Shown in pieces: positions 1-11,737 of a DNA stretch of 64,000 nt (positions are counted from its first letter, which is position 1; each line of letters begins with the position of its first letter). The position numbers and the translations under genes were made by a program. This DNA is from Mytilus galloprovincialis (Eukaryota; Mollusca; Bivalvia; Mytilida; Mytilidae): contig NC_134849.1 in the NCBI RefSeq assembly GCF_965363235.1, forward strand, positions 49,794,122 through 49,858,121, written 5' to 3'. The notes under the pieces are model-generated. The model searched no databases, was not told the DNA's origin, and saw only the letters and a list, made by a program, of their open reading frames with translations.

Positions 1-1390
1 ATGAGATGGAAATTATTCAAGTTAATACGATTGTTTAAGACACAAGAAGAAAAAAGAAACAATTGTTATCTGTACTTTGTGATATGTTTAACTATTTTGA
101 TATGAGCGTCACTGATGAATCTTATGTAGACGAAGCGCGTCTGGCGTAATGAATTATAATTCTGGTACCTTTGATAACTATTTGCCTGGTTATTATTTAT
201 CGTGTTAATCAGATCATTGTCTTTAAGTACTTACATCAGAACAAAATAAAATTAGCTTCGAATTCTTTATTCTTTTTAAAAACAATTGATGATCTTGTTT
301 GGTTTTTTTTTGTCAAAGTGTACAGCTAAGTTTCTAACCAACTTTAATGTATGAACTGTAAATAAGTAAAACAGAGTACAAAAGTACATGATAATAGATT
401 AGAATGTGCGATCCATGTCTATATAGTTCTTTTTCGATCAGCCATATTATAAAATATTTTGTTTGTGGGTTTTTAATTATACAGCTGTGTTGATAATGAT
501 ATAATGAACGCATGATATTCTAAAATGGATTAGAATAAAATTCATAATATATAATATTAATATATGATTATTTTGTTTTTTCTTTATTGCGATATCAGCA
601 TATTTTTGTTCTGGAATGTTTCATAGGATTGTAGTACATGTAATACCTAATTTTGTGCGTATCATTGAATTATGAGCAAATAATGTTGCTGAAGTCTGTT
701 AGTCAGAATGAGTGAAATAAGATTTATAGAAACAGCCCTACGGAATATCCATTAGTTATTATTAAAAGGACAACAAATAAAAAGTAATTCATTGCAAAAA
801 TATCACCACCTACATGGATTGATAGTTATGCCTTTAAAAACTTTTTTATATCTGTCATGGCTTATAATTTTCGGTAAATATAATTAAAATGACTTAAAAT
901 GGGTCTTATATATTCGGTTTTTGGTGAACCAGGTATCCCTCACTTGAATTGAAAAATGTTAAAAATGTCAGTATCTATTACTATATGGAAAAGAAGATGT
1001 GGTATGATTGCAAATGAGACAACTCTCCAAATGAGACCAAATGACACATAAATTAACACTATGGGTCACCGTACGGCCTTCAACAATGAGCAAAACCCAT
1101 ACCGCATTGTCAGCTATAAAAGGACCCGAAATGACACATGTAAAATAATTCAAACGCGAAAACTAATAGTCTAATTTATGCACCAAAACTGAACAAAAAC
1201 AAATATGGCGAGTTAAGCTTACTCCTGGATGAAATATTAACAACATGATCGATTTAAAACATTTAAATTCCATTGGCCCCATTATGGGTTTGTATATGCT
1301 TCTGCAAGTTATATAGTAACTTTTTATCGATCATACATCCTTTACTTTACTCCCCATTTTGTAGACAGGTGAGTATGAACAACCTATTAC
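1..1390. other. Dispersed-repeat region
   Basis: 89-165 is a copy of a repeat with GAGCGTCACTGATGA. About 985-1195 is a copy of a very common repeat with GAGACAACTCTCC and CAACAATGAGCAAAACCCAT. The rest is AT-rich with no supported gene. Confidence 0.55.
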
Positions 1391-3072
1391 TGTGATGGAT
1401 CACAGCAGACACACCTGCATGGTGAGAACAAATGGTAGATACCAACAGTTAAATGTGTTGAAAACAATACCGCCAATATGCAATGCTACATGCAGACAAC
1501 CGACAATTACAAGAACATACGGTAGATACCAACAGGTGATTGGGTCTAAAACAATACCGTCAATATGCAATGTTACATGCAGACAACCGACAATTACAAG
1601 AACATGTGGTAGATACCAACAGGTGAATGTGACTAAAACAATACCGCCAAAATGCAATGTTACATGCAGACAACCGACAATTACAAGAACATGTGGTAGA
1701 TACCAACAGTTAAATGTGACTAAAACAATACCGCCAAAATGCAATGTTACAAGCAGACAACCGAGAATAACAAGAACATACGGTAGATACCAACAGGTGA
1801 ATGTGACTAAAACAATACCGCCAAAATGCAATGTTACATGCAGACAACCGACAATTACAAGAACATACGGTAGATACCAACAGGTGAATGGGTCATAAAC
1901 AATACCGTCAATATGCAATGTTATATGCAGACAACCGACAATTACAAGAACATGTGGTAGATACCAACAGGTGATTGGGTCTAAAACAATACAACCAATA
2001 TGCAATGTTACATGCAGACAACCGACAATTACAAGAACATGTGGTAGATACCAACAGTTAAATGTGACTAAAACAATACCACCAATATGCAATGTTACAT
2101 GCAGACAACCAACAATTACAAGAACATGTGGTAGATACCAACAGTTAAATGTGACTAAAACAATACCACCAATATGCAATGATACATGCAGACAACCGAC
2201 AATTACAAGAACATGTGGTAGATACCAACAGTTAAATGTGACTAAAACAATACAACCAATATGCAATGATACATGCAGACAACCGACAATTACAAGAACA
2301 TACGGTAGATACCAACAGGTGAATGTGACTAAAACAGTACCGCCAAAATGCAATGTTACAAGCAGACAACCGACAATTACAAGAACATGTGGTAGATACC
2401 AACAGGTGAATGGGTCATAAACAATACCGTCAATATGCAATGTTATATGCAGACAACCGACAATTACAAGAACATGTGGTAGATACCAACAGGTGATTGG
2501 GTCTAAAACAATACCACCAATATGCAATGTTATATGCAGACAACCGACAATTACAAGAACATGTGGTAGATACCAACAGGTGATTGGGTCTAAAACAATA
2601 CCACCAATATGCAATGTTATATGCAGACAACCGACAATTACAAGAACATGTGGTAGATACCAACAGGTGATTGGGTCTAAAACAATACCACCAATATGCA
2701 ATGTTATATGCAGACAACCGACAATTACAAGAACATGTGGTAGATACCAACAGGTGATTGGGTCTAAAACAATACCGCCAAAATGCAATGATACATGCAG
2801 ACAACCGACAATTACAAGAACATGTGGTAGATACCAACAGGTGATTGGGTCTAAAACAATACCGCCAATATGCAATGTTACATGCAGACAACCGACAATT
2901 ACAAGAACATGTGGTAGATACCAACAGGTGATTGGGTCTAAAACAATACCGCCAATATGCAATGTTACATGCAGACAACCGACAATTACAAGAACATGTG
3001 GTAGATACCAACAGGTGATTGGGTCTAAAACAGTTCCGACAATATGCAATGTTACAAGCAGACAACCGACAA

Positions 3073-3602
3073 TTCTAATGCAATTATTTTGTAACAATTG
3101 TTCTGATTGGATGATAGTAAGCGTAAAATCCTCTATCTCCTTGTCTGTAACTAAGGAAGCCGACATTTTGAATTTTGTAATGTATTGACATGTTATTTCT
3201 ACAATAATAAACAAAAAACTCACTTGTTGCGCCTAAAAATCTTCTTTTTGTCAAATTTTATTACATTCTGAAGCGGCACAGAAGCCAGAAAACGCCCATT
3301 GTTTATGTTTGACGCCGGAAGCATACCTATGACGTCACCTAGTGTAGGCACCAAAGAAGATAACATCTTCTCGCGGAATTTTCTTTAATGAAGATTTTAC
3401 ACTGAGATAATGATTGAAATTTAATTATGAACTTGTTTTGCATTAGAATAGAGATAACTGTTGCGGACGTCCATCGGTAGTTTTACTGTCGCAAATACCC
3501 ATTTACCTGTCTCCGCTCCGCGTCGCCAGGTAAACTAAATTTGCGACAGTAAAACTACCGATGGACGTCCTTAAAGCTTCAAATACAATACAGTTATCTC
3601 TT
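3073..3602 (-). mobile_element. Insertion inside the 87-bp array
   Basis: The array is interrupted after CGACAATT and resumes at ATTACAAGAAC, so AATT/ATT is the likely target. The left end ATTCTAATGCA reappears inverted at 3440-3450 (TGCATTAGAAT). On the minus strand an ATG at 3166 starts MSASLVTDKEIEDF..., about 31 codons, downstream of a TGACGTCA motif near 3331. This looks like another transposon-head promoter plus first exon, but the identity is uncertain. Confidence 0.45.
3451..3600. repeat. Hairpin with 32-bp perfect arms
   Basis: Arms 3465-3496 and 3539-3570 (GGACGTCCATCGGTAGTTTT and its complement) are perfect. Outer GAGATAACTGT/ACAGTTATCTC and inner TTTACCTG/CAGGTAAA pairs extend the fold. 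Confidence 0.75.
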
Positions 3603-4245
3603 AATTACAAGAACATATGGTAAACACCAACAGGTGAATGTGACTAAAACAGAACCGCCAATATGCAATGTTACAAGCAGACAACCCTGAACTACAAGAA
3701 AATATGGTAGATATCAACAGGTGAATGTAAACAAAACAATACTGCCAATTTTCCCAGTAGACAACCCAGAACTACAAAAAAATATTGTTGATATCAACAG
3801 GTAAATGTGAATTAAATCATCCTGTGAAATGTCCTAGCAGACCAGACATCAGTTAAGAACCTGTTAAAGATATCAAAAGGAAATGTGGATAATACAATAC
3901 TTTAATTGATCACAATTATGCAAAGTACACGATACAGAAAAGATCTTTCGCTGATTTGTTTCATAAAGCTTTGACACAGAGTCAATTTATTTATGCATCA
4001 TACGAACTTACCGAGGTGGTTCTGTTTAAAACTAACCAGTTTCGTGTAAAAACACAAAAGTTAATTTTTCAATACGTTTCTTAAAATATCAACTTTCACC
4101 CGCATTTTTGGAAAGTTCCCTTTAGTTTATACGCCTTCCAATTCGTCAATTAAATTAAAGTTGAATGCAATAAAATGTTTGTAAATTCATACAACTATGC
4201 GAAGTACAAATCCATAGACACTTTTCTTGCGAATACAAAGTAAAA

Positions 4246-4420
4246 TAACAAAAATACAAAACTCAAAGGAAAGTCAAAAACGGAAGGTCAAATGGCAAAT
4301 CAAAAGCCCAAATACATAAAACGAATGGAAAACAACTGTCATATTCCTGAATTAGTACAATCATTTTCTTATGTATATAGAAAAAGTAATTCCTGTAGTT
4401 AGTAAAACCTCTCACGTAAC
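4246..4420 (+). repeat. Dispersed repeat, family C copy
   Basis: It contains AAAATACAAAACTCAAAGG and ACAACTGTCATATTCCTGA, and aligns by eye with 23225-23545 and, inverted, with 37160-37252 and 38390-38482. Confidence 0.55.
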
Positions 4421-4429
4421 AAATGCGTA

Positions 4430-6055
4430 TAAACAAATTATACCGTTGATTTGTTCTTGCACCTTTGTTATGTAACTTTTTTTTTAAAGTTAAACATTGT
4501 TTGAAAATAAAAAATGGTAGTCTATGAGATCGCTTTTTAGGTAAAAATGAAAACCGTTTTTTTTAAATGCTTGTTGTCTTGATAATTTGATAATTTTAAA
4601 TGAAATATTAGACAAAACTTAACAATGCTGACGTATTAATAAATCGACGGACATGTAATTTACCTAACATTATGCGAACTAACTAAGTAAAGCCCCCAAA
4701 GAAAACGTAATTTTCATTGATTACAGAATAAGGAAAACAAATCGCAAGCGTTTGAATACTTAGTAAATATAATTCATTTTCTGAATGTGTTTACATTTGT
4801 CAATTTGTTATATATGCAATCAACAAAATCAAACAATCTCCATCTCTCGATGGCAAAGCAGTGCATGAACAAAACTTGAATATTTGATAGCTAGTTGGTG
4901 TCATATGACAAGTTTTGCACTTGTTTAAAGAAAGCTTCCTACAATTTCTCACCTTCATGAATCATGATTAACCTTAGCCGTATTTGACTTAAACTTTCTT
5001 AATTATTTGGTGTGCAATGCACTTTAAAATCCTACATAGTTTTTAGTTAAACTTTTTGTAATTTGTTGCGCCATTGATGTGGACGTAACGTGTGTTTGCA
5101 GTGACATTTAAGCTTCGCATCTTTGATGTGTTTTTAGTCTCCTCTCAGTGTTTAACACAATGTCGTCATAAATGAAGAATGAAATTTCGTTCCATTATTT
5201 AAAAACATTAAATTATCAAACATTGTTAGGTTGTATTAAATCTGATATTTATTTAGAATTATGTGAATATGAAATTACCTCTTTTTAACAACAGTACAAC
5301 GTTTAATGAAGTGAGACATACACATGATCTGCATCTGTAAATACATATACTGGCAATATTCTACTTTTAGTGCAAGCATTGCCTGAAATCGAATTCCATA
5401 GCCTTTTAACTATTTCCACTTATTGAAGCGTTCTCTATCTTTAAAATTTTCAGAATTCAACAATATTCTAAAGAGAAATGCCGATACATGTAGCCCAATG
5501 CTTTACATTTGGAACCAATTTGTCTTATTGTCTAATGAGCATTTACATTATATTTCAATGTAAAATATATGAATTCTCATAGTTATTCATAGCTACCCAA
5601 CAAACTGCTTCAGAATATGTGTTTTAAGATATTATTCTCGATCTACACTAATCTCATAAAGAAATACAATTTGTTCTTATATCAGATACCATGATCATAT
5701 CATTGGGTGTTTTCTTCGTATTTCTTTTTGTCTTAATTTTGTTTTTTAGTTTGCCTAATTAGACAGTTTTGTTACAATTCAAATTTTCGAAGATAAAAGA
5801 TTTTTTTCACTCTTCGCATGTTTTATTTTCATTATCTTTTTGATTTGTCGAAAATGATTTATCAAAACATAATTGTTTTTCCTCTGCTTTAGTTGTAACA
5901 TTTATTAAACTGTGCGACAATTTAGGAAATTTTTCTGATTTGAAGGTAATTTCACTCTTTCTTGGTATTAATTTTATTTTACTCTCTAAACTCATATACA
6001 GATACAAATCACTAATACAGTCTCAAATATGTATTTCTCTAATACAAAGATACTT
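4430..6055. other. AT-rich sequence, nothing recognised
   Basis: About 1.6 kb without a supported gene, array or symmetrical element. Short open frames on both strands are typical of AT-rich noncoding DNA. Confidence 0.5.
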
Positions 6056-6059
6056 CAAT

Positions 6060-6360
6060 TGGTCACTTGTGGAGAGTTGTCTCATTGGCAATCATACCAA
6101 ATTTTCTTTTTTATATTCACAATAAATATAATTGAATTACTGTTTAGTGTTTTCATTTTAGAAATAAGGGGACATGACATGATTGACAAGGACACACCTG
6201 TCTACTAGATACTAAACCGAAATAGATGTTAGCAACTATAAAACACTCTAAGCCTTCAACAATTCACAAAACTCATGCCATATGGTAAGTCATAAAAGAC
6301 CTTGAAATAAAAGCATTTGAAGAATTTAAAACGTGAAAACTAACAGCCTGTTTTTCTATA
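6060..6360. repeat. Degenerate copies of the CAATGAGCAAA family
   Basis: 6060-6115 ends with GGAGAGTTGTCTCATTGGCA. 6180-6360 is a diverged full-length copy (CTTCAACAATTCACAAAACT). Confidence 0.45.
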
Positions 6361-6950
6361 CCAGTATAGCTCAACACTCTGCAATATCAACACTGTTTTT
6401 TTCTCTAAAAAAATCTATATGTCTCATAAATACAGAACAATAAACCAAAAAAACATTTTGAAGACAGCGGAATAACGACACCCACTGAATTACGTGATTC
6501 TGACTTTGGACAGATTCTTAAATAATGTTATGAGGCTAAACATGTTTTGGGAACACTCCACCCTGCATCAATTGTCTGTGTTCTCGCTCTCCATTCGATA
6601 AAGTTTTTTTATACAGAATTGTTGTTGACAGGATGTGTACAAGCAATGCTTAGGATCATGGTTTTCTAGGTTTTAGCGTTCCTGATGAGGTAAATCTTGA
6701 AATGAGCTTTTGATGCACAAATATAAAGTGAATATCTCATCGTTATCGTTGATGCCACTCCATTCATAGTTTTAATGACGAACATAGCTTTTAAATGAAA
6801 AGAACACCACATTAAGTGATTGTGTTCAAAATGCTTTAGGGATTTGCTTTCACAAAAAATGCCGATGACCAATTTTCTATACCAGTATAGCTCAACGCTC
6901 TGAAATATCAACACTGTTTTTTTCTTTCAAAAAATCTATACGTCTCAAAA
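6351..6950. repeat. Pair of ~75-bp direct repeats around a 450-bp segment
   Basis: TTTTCTATACCAGTATAGCT and following sequence at about 6351-6428 recurs at 6873-6948 with a few differences. The enclosed segment has no recognised coding capacity. It could be a duplication or an insertion. Confidence 0.5.
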
Positions 6951-7024
6951 TTGCGGTTTGAACTTTGTTTTCAATTTAGACTTGTTTATATTTTTTCGTA
7001 TGGGCTTGTATTATATTTGCCTTC

Positions 7025-7930
7025 GTGTTTATATGATCTGTTCATCCTATTTCGAATGATTCAAAATTCACGAGTCTATCCTCAGTTGAGGTTAATTTTA
7101 AGGCCGTCCAAATCCCGTTTCGATTCCTAACATAACTGAAGAGACATTAATTGTCGAAATCCGGATATGGTGTTCAAATGTTTGCACCTCACGTTCAACA
7201 AACGGATCACCAGATGTAACAAAATGGATCTTAGGTATCGATTTAAAACCAAACAAAAATTATAAACCTGCAGATAAGATGGTATTCCGCAAGCAAAATG
7301 TGCATCCGGATTTTCCATAATTAGCTGTAACCAGCAAGAAACCCATGCCAGGGTATATCAGCAAACAGAGCAAAAATTGGCAGAAATGATTAATGAACCA
7401 TTTAATTACATCTTTTTTGTTTTTGTGTTCTTGTTATGTTTTGTTGCTATGGATACCTTAAATAATATATATGCATACCTAAAAAGTACAGGTAAAATAA
7501 AATTCTTTTTTTTTATATATATTTGCGAAAAGATTTAAGAGACAGAATGTTTTCCATTCAATTGCCTTGCATATAAAATGAAATAAGAAATTAGAATCTT
7601 GAATGATTTATCTGTATGAAATGGGATAAAGACTATTTATATCAATATATTGTCATGTTGCCATCTTGAAATATGAATGTATATATAAAAAATGCAGAGG
7701 GCTTTTATTTATATCAGTTCTATGCAATTGTCCTCTTTAAATTTCTGTAAAAGAATTTAGAATGGGATCGTCAAAGACGTTTTGAGAAAACCGGTTTTAT
7801 ATTTACCTCTTTTCAGTGATGTTAGTAATCGAAACAGTATTTGGAAGGCCATATAATAAACCTCAATTTAATATAGACTCATGAATTTTGAAGAGTCGAA
7901 ATAGGATGAACGGAACCCGAAGTGTGAGCA
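7025..7930. repeat. Two inverted copies of dispersed family D
   Basis: About 7025-7225 (ATGATCTGTTCATCCTATTT ... GAAGAGACATTAATTGTCGA) and about 7790-7930 in reverse are the same family as 23925-24115. The pair forms a loose inverted repeat around 570 bp of AT-rich sequence. Confidence 0.5.
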
Positions 7931-8339
7931 ATACTAAATTACACATTTTTTTTTATTCAGATCAATACCAAACATATTGAGTCCAAACAGATAACACGTT
8001 TTAGAGCATAACCGTTTAAGTCATACTATAAGATTTAAGAACTCGTTTAATATATATAAAAAAAAGATGTGGTATAATTGCCGGTCAGACATCTCTTCTT
8101 TATCAGAGACCAAATGACATAGAAGATAACAAATCGTTGGCTATTTCCTGTTCTGATTGTTTTGGATTTCAAACTGGGTAATAAATGTATTACTGGTGAA
8201 TTAGTAAGTACTTTCAGATCTGTACTTAATGTCTTTGTTTGTTGTTAGGAATGTATAAACCCCCAGCAGCGTCCACCCTGTGCTGCTTTTAAATGATTTT
8301 TCTGCCTTGTATCAAGCTGATGAGTTACGCCCTTTTAAA

Positions 8340-8850
8340 TTTTTAATGATGGATATGTTCCAATTGTTGTAACCACAATACCGTTCCATTTATCCTCGAA
8401 TGTGATCTACCGAATAAGACTTAACAACTTATGTATACTAACAAGTTTAGCACAATATTTGCGAAATGTGGAACATGATCTGGTTACCCTTTCGGAGCAA
8501 CTGCGATTATCACAAGGACTGTTTTAAAGGGCTACGTGTTTCTAATACATTAATTGTTTATTCTTTGTGCTCAATTAGTGTGTAACACTATCCTATATGT
8601 CATGAAAGAGTTTGTTTCAATTTCAAAATTTCAGGGTTGGAAACCTTTGACATGACCGAGTGTCCAGAACCTGGTTGTGTCTTTAGGTTAGATAATAATC
8701 TATCAGATAAATTGCATGATATCTAATCACGTGATATAACTTATCAACATATTGTAAAGGAGTAACACGGCAGGTGTCGCATGTAGAGCAGGCTGTGCTT
8801 ACCCTTCCAAAGCACCCCCAGTTTTTAGTGGGATTCGTTTTGCTTTGTGT
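8340..8850 (+). mobile_element. Retroelement 3' remnant (reverse-transcriptase element tail)
   Basis: The stretch resembles the end and 3' untranslated part of the element at 36.1-37.5 kb: TCGAATGTGATCTACCGAAT, then GCTTACCCTTCCAAAGCACC. It is an old, broken fragment. Confidence 0.35.
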
Positions 8851-9998
8851 ACTGATTTATTTGTTGCTTTTAATTGCTTTGGTATCTTACGGCTCTTTTT
8901 TCACGGATTATTTTTAAATTTAAAGCTCGATAAACAACATCACTGTACAATTATTAAGGTGTTATTCCGTTTGTAATAATCGTTTTTCAGGTAAAACAAA
9001 ACTTTAACGAAATCTTGTTGATTTAATCAATTGACTGCAATGCGTCTCGAGAATTGAATATCATAAATCGTTAATGCTGAATTGAAAAAAATGAAAAGAA
9101 AAAAATCCATTTAAATGCTTTATTAAATATACACTTTGTACATGAAATCAATAAAATGTAATAATAAATAGCTGAATATACCCATTAATTTTGTATCGTC
9201 AACTTGCTAGCTAGATTTAATTTTATATATCATGACTATAATAATTGCGTTATAGTACATTATGGAATGGTCCAAGTATTCATTTATTTACGCATTATGA
9301 GATAATTTTAATGGTTTGTAAATGTAACCGAGGACAATTCTATTATAAGTACTCATGGAAATGTATTTCAATATCCAAACTGTATTTTATATGTATGTGT
9401 GTGTAACAATTCAAAATGAAACCATCAGCACTTGAACGGAAAACATTTTTGAAAATCCAATACATATGGACCATTTGAATATTCTATCTCTTAAAAGCGG
9501 CAACACAGATATTCATATTTCACATTTTATTGTCCTTGATTCTTTTGTCTGTCCATTTATCAGAAAACTATTAGATAAACTTCACACTGTAGAATATAAG
9601 AGTCTGAACTGCCAATATGCTGTACGGATTATATCTGTGAATACAAATATTAGAAAAATATTTCAAACTGATTATAGTCTGAACGTCATTAATGATTTAG
9701 GTCAATGTGATACCAAACTAAGAATGGAAAAACATAGGTCATATGATTGTCATTGAGTGACATGTGTACTATATCTAGCTCTAAATAAAATAGATAAGGA
9801 ATGAGTTATCGAAACAGAAATTACCGAGTCAAAGATCTGCAATAACCACTACTTTACAGTGATAACATAAGCACATTATTAAACATAAAATATGCGACAA
9901 CCACAAATCGGGATTCCGACTTGAAACAGGCATATATTGATGTGGTTAGGTTAAACTAATACCTTCAGTTCCAAACTCTTTCGTATACCCGTAGAAAA
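8850..9998. other. AT-rich sequence, nothing recognised
   Basis: No supported gene. A 96-codon plus-strand frame at 9466-9756 was considered and not accepted. Confidence 0.45.
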
Positions 9999-10765
9999 GA
10001 ACAGGCACCGTCAGATCTCGACCCTTCCATATAACAGCGCTAATACCTTTAGATCTAAACCCTTCCGTATAAAAGAACAGGCACCGTCAGATCTCGACCC
10101 TTCCATATAACAGCGCTAATACCTTTAGATCTAAACCCTTCCGTATAAAAGAACAGGCACCGTCAGATCTCGACCCTTTCATATAACAGCGCTAATACCT
10201 TTAGATCGAAACCCTTCCGTATAAGAGAACAGGCACCGTCAGATCTCGACCTTTCCATATAACAGCGCTAATACCTTTAGATCTAAACCCTTCCGTATAA
10301 AAGAACAGGCACCGTCAGATCTCGACCCTTCCATATAACAGCGCTAATACCTTTAGATCTAAACCCTTCTGTATAAAAGAACAGGCACCGTCAGATCTCG
10401 ACCCTTTCATATAACAGCGCTAATACCTTTAGATCTAAACCCTTCCGTATAAGAGAACAGGCACCGTCAGATCTCGACCCTTCCATATAAAATCGCTAAT
10501 ACCTTTAGATCTAAACCAATCCGTATAAAAGAACAGGCACCGTTAGATCTCGACCCTTCCATATAACAGCGCTAATACCTTTAGATCTAAACCCTTCTGT
10601 ATAAAAGAACAGGCACCGTCAGATCTCGACCCTTTCATATAACAGCGCTAATACCTTTAGATCTAAACCCTTCCGTATAAGAGAACAGGCACCGTCAGAT
10701 CTTGACCCTTCCGTATAACAGCGCTAATACCTTTAGATATAAACCCTTCCGTATAAAAGAACACT
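9999..10765. repeat. 76-bp minisatellite built of two 38-bp halves
   Basis: About ten copies of a 76-bp unit beginning GAACAGGCACCGTCAGATCT. The two 38-bp halves are diverged copies of each other (CAGATCTCGACCCTTCCATA and TAGATCTAAACCCTTCCGTA), so the array grew as a dimer. Copies differ by single substitutions. Confidence 0.93.
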
Positions 10766-11699
10766 AGGCTAGCAATGTAATTGCAAATATTTTTGTTCAT
10801 TGCATATGCCTTTTAAATTGCATCAAAAATCATTTAGATAATTTCTCTTTTTGTTCATTAAGGTTTCGTTTTGATGTAAACTACTAATATACAGTACCTT
10901 GTTTATGTACATTCAATTTGTTCTTTGACTCCTACATCAGAGCCTAAATGAATAAAATATCAAACACTTTGAAGAAAGATACGTTTTCATCTATTGTGAA
11001 GCGAACTTTTATAAAGATAAAACGATTGAAAATTGCACCATATTTTCAATATTGAGACTGACAGCTATCCGACTATTTCTCTTAAAACTTAGCAGCAATT
11101 TTATCATATCAGGTCTTACGATATCTCATACTCCAATATTTGGTGTTCTATTACGTAAACAACTTGGTTTTGGTTTCTCTTCTATTTTCTTATTATTTGT
11201 AATAAAAAAAGTTAAATAATCAGGATGTTGGTTTCTAAATGACGTTGCATGATATGTTAAATTGTTTCGTTTATTTATGACGGCATGAGTTGTTCTCATT
11301 GTTGAAGGACTATTATTGCTCACATCTACTTTATTTATGTTTGAATATTTGCCTCATTGGCAACCATGCCAAATTATAGATGTAGAGTTTATTGTGATAT
11401 AAATGACTTTCATTGACCATAACCAGTTTGTTAGAGTGCGTTGGCAATTTTTAATTACATGTATTAACGTCTAAAACAATGCAACTTATAAAGCACCGTT
11501 ATTCTCCTTTAGATTACAAAAATAGACCTCACTCACTTAGATTTTTAATGTGTGGATTTGACATTGACACTATTGAAGATCTTATACTAAAGTTCTAATG
11601 CATTTTAATAGTGACAAATTATTTTCTATTCTTTATGCAAAATAGCAACAACAATATAAGGTCGATTTAATGTCACAACTATGTAAAAACTTAACCTAC
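10766..11699. other. AT-rich spacer
   Basis: Contains a reversed fragment of the CAATGAGCAAA family at about 11275-11375. Nothing else was recognised. Any terminal exons of the lectin-collagen gene were searched for here without success. Confidence 0.4.
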
Positions 11700-11737
11700 C
11701 CCATCTGGACCTCTTTTTCCTCTTCGTCCTACTTTTC
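11700..11737 (-). CDS. Lectin-collagen exon 8: collagen continuation
   Basis: After a TTTTAG acceptor this exon reads GKVGRRGKRGPDG, continuing the triplet register of exon 7 exactly (GIK-GKV-GRR-GKR-GPD). Two donors are possible: GTAGGT at 11699 (phase 0, stronger) or GTTAAG at 11695 (phase 1, matching the other exons). Downstream exons were not identified. Confidence 0.55.

Larger units (their letters stand above)
1430..3860. repeat. 87-bp minisatellite, interrupted
   Basis: About 19 copies of an 87-bp unit (for example ACAAGAACATGTGGTAGATA at the unit start) run to about 3075. Two to three degenerate copies continue at 3603-3860. Because 87 is a multiple of three, several frames stay open on both strands, giving an artefactual 607-residue minus-strand frame. 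Unit variants (GTGATTGGGTCT versus TTAAATGTGACT) occur in blocks, showing local homogenisation. Confidence 0.9.

Noticed and set aside
1392-3188. Plus-strand frames of 149-231 residues and the 607-residue minus frame
   Set aside because: They arise from an 87-bp tandem unit that lacks stops; frames are open on both strands, with no splice or domain evidence.
6351-6950. Solo or paired LTR element
   Set aside because: The 75-bp direct repeats are too short and lack TG...CA ends, primer-binding site or coding remains.
9466-9756. 96-codon plus-strand frame
   Set aside because: No homology recognised, no promoter or splice context and AT-rich surroundings; may be chance.
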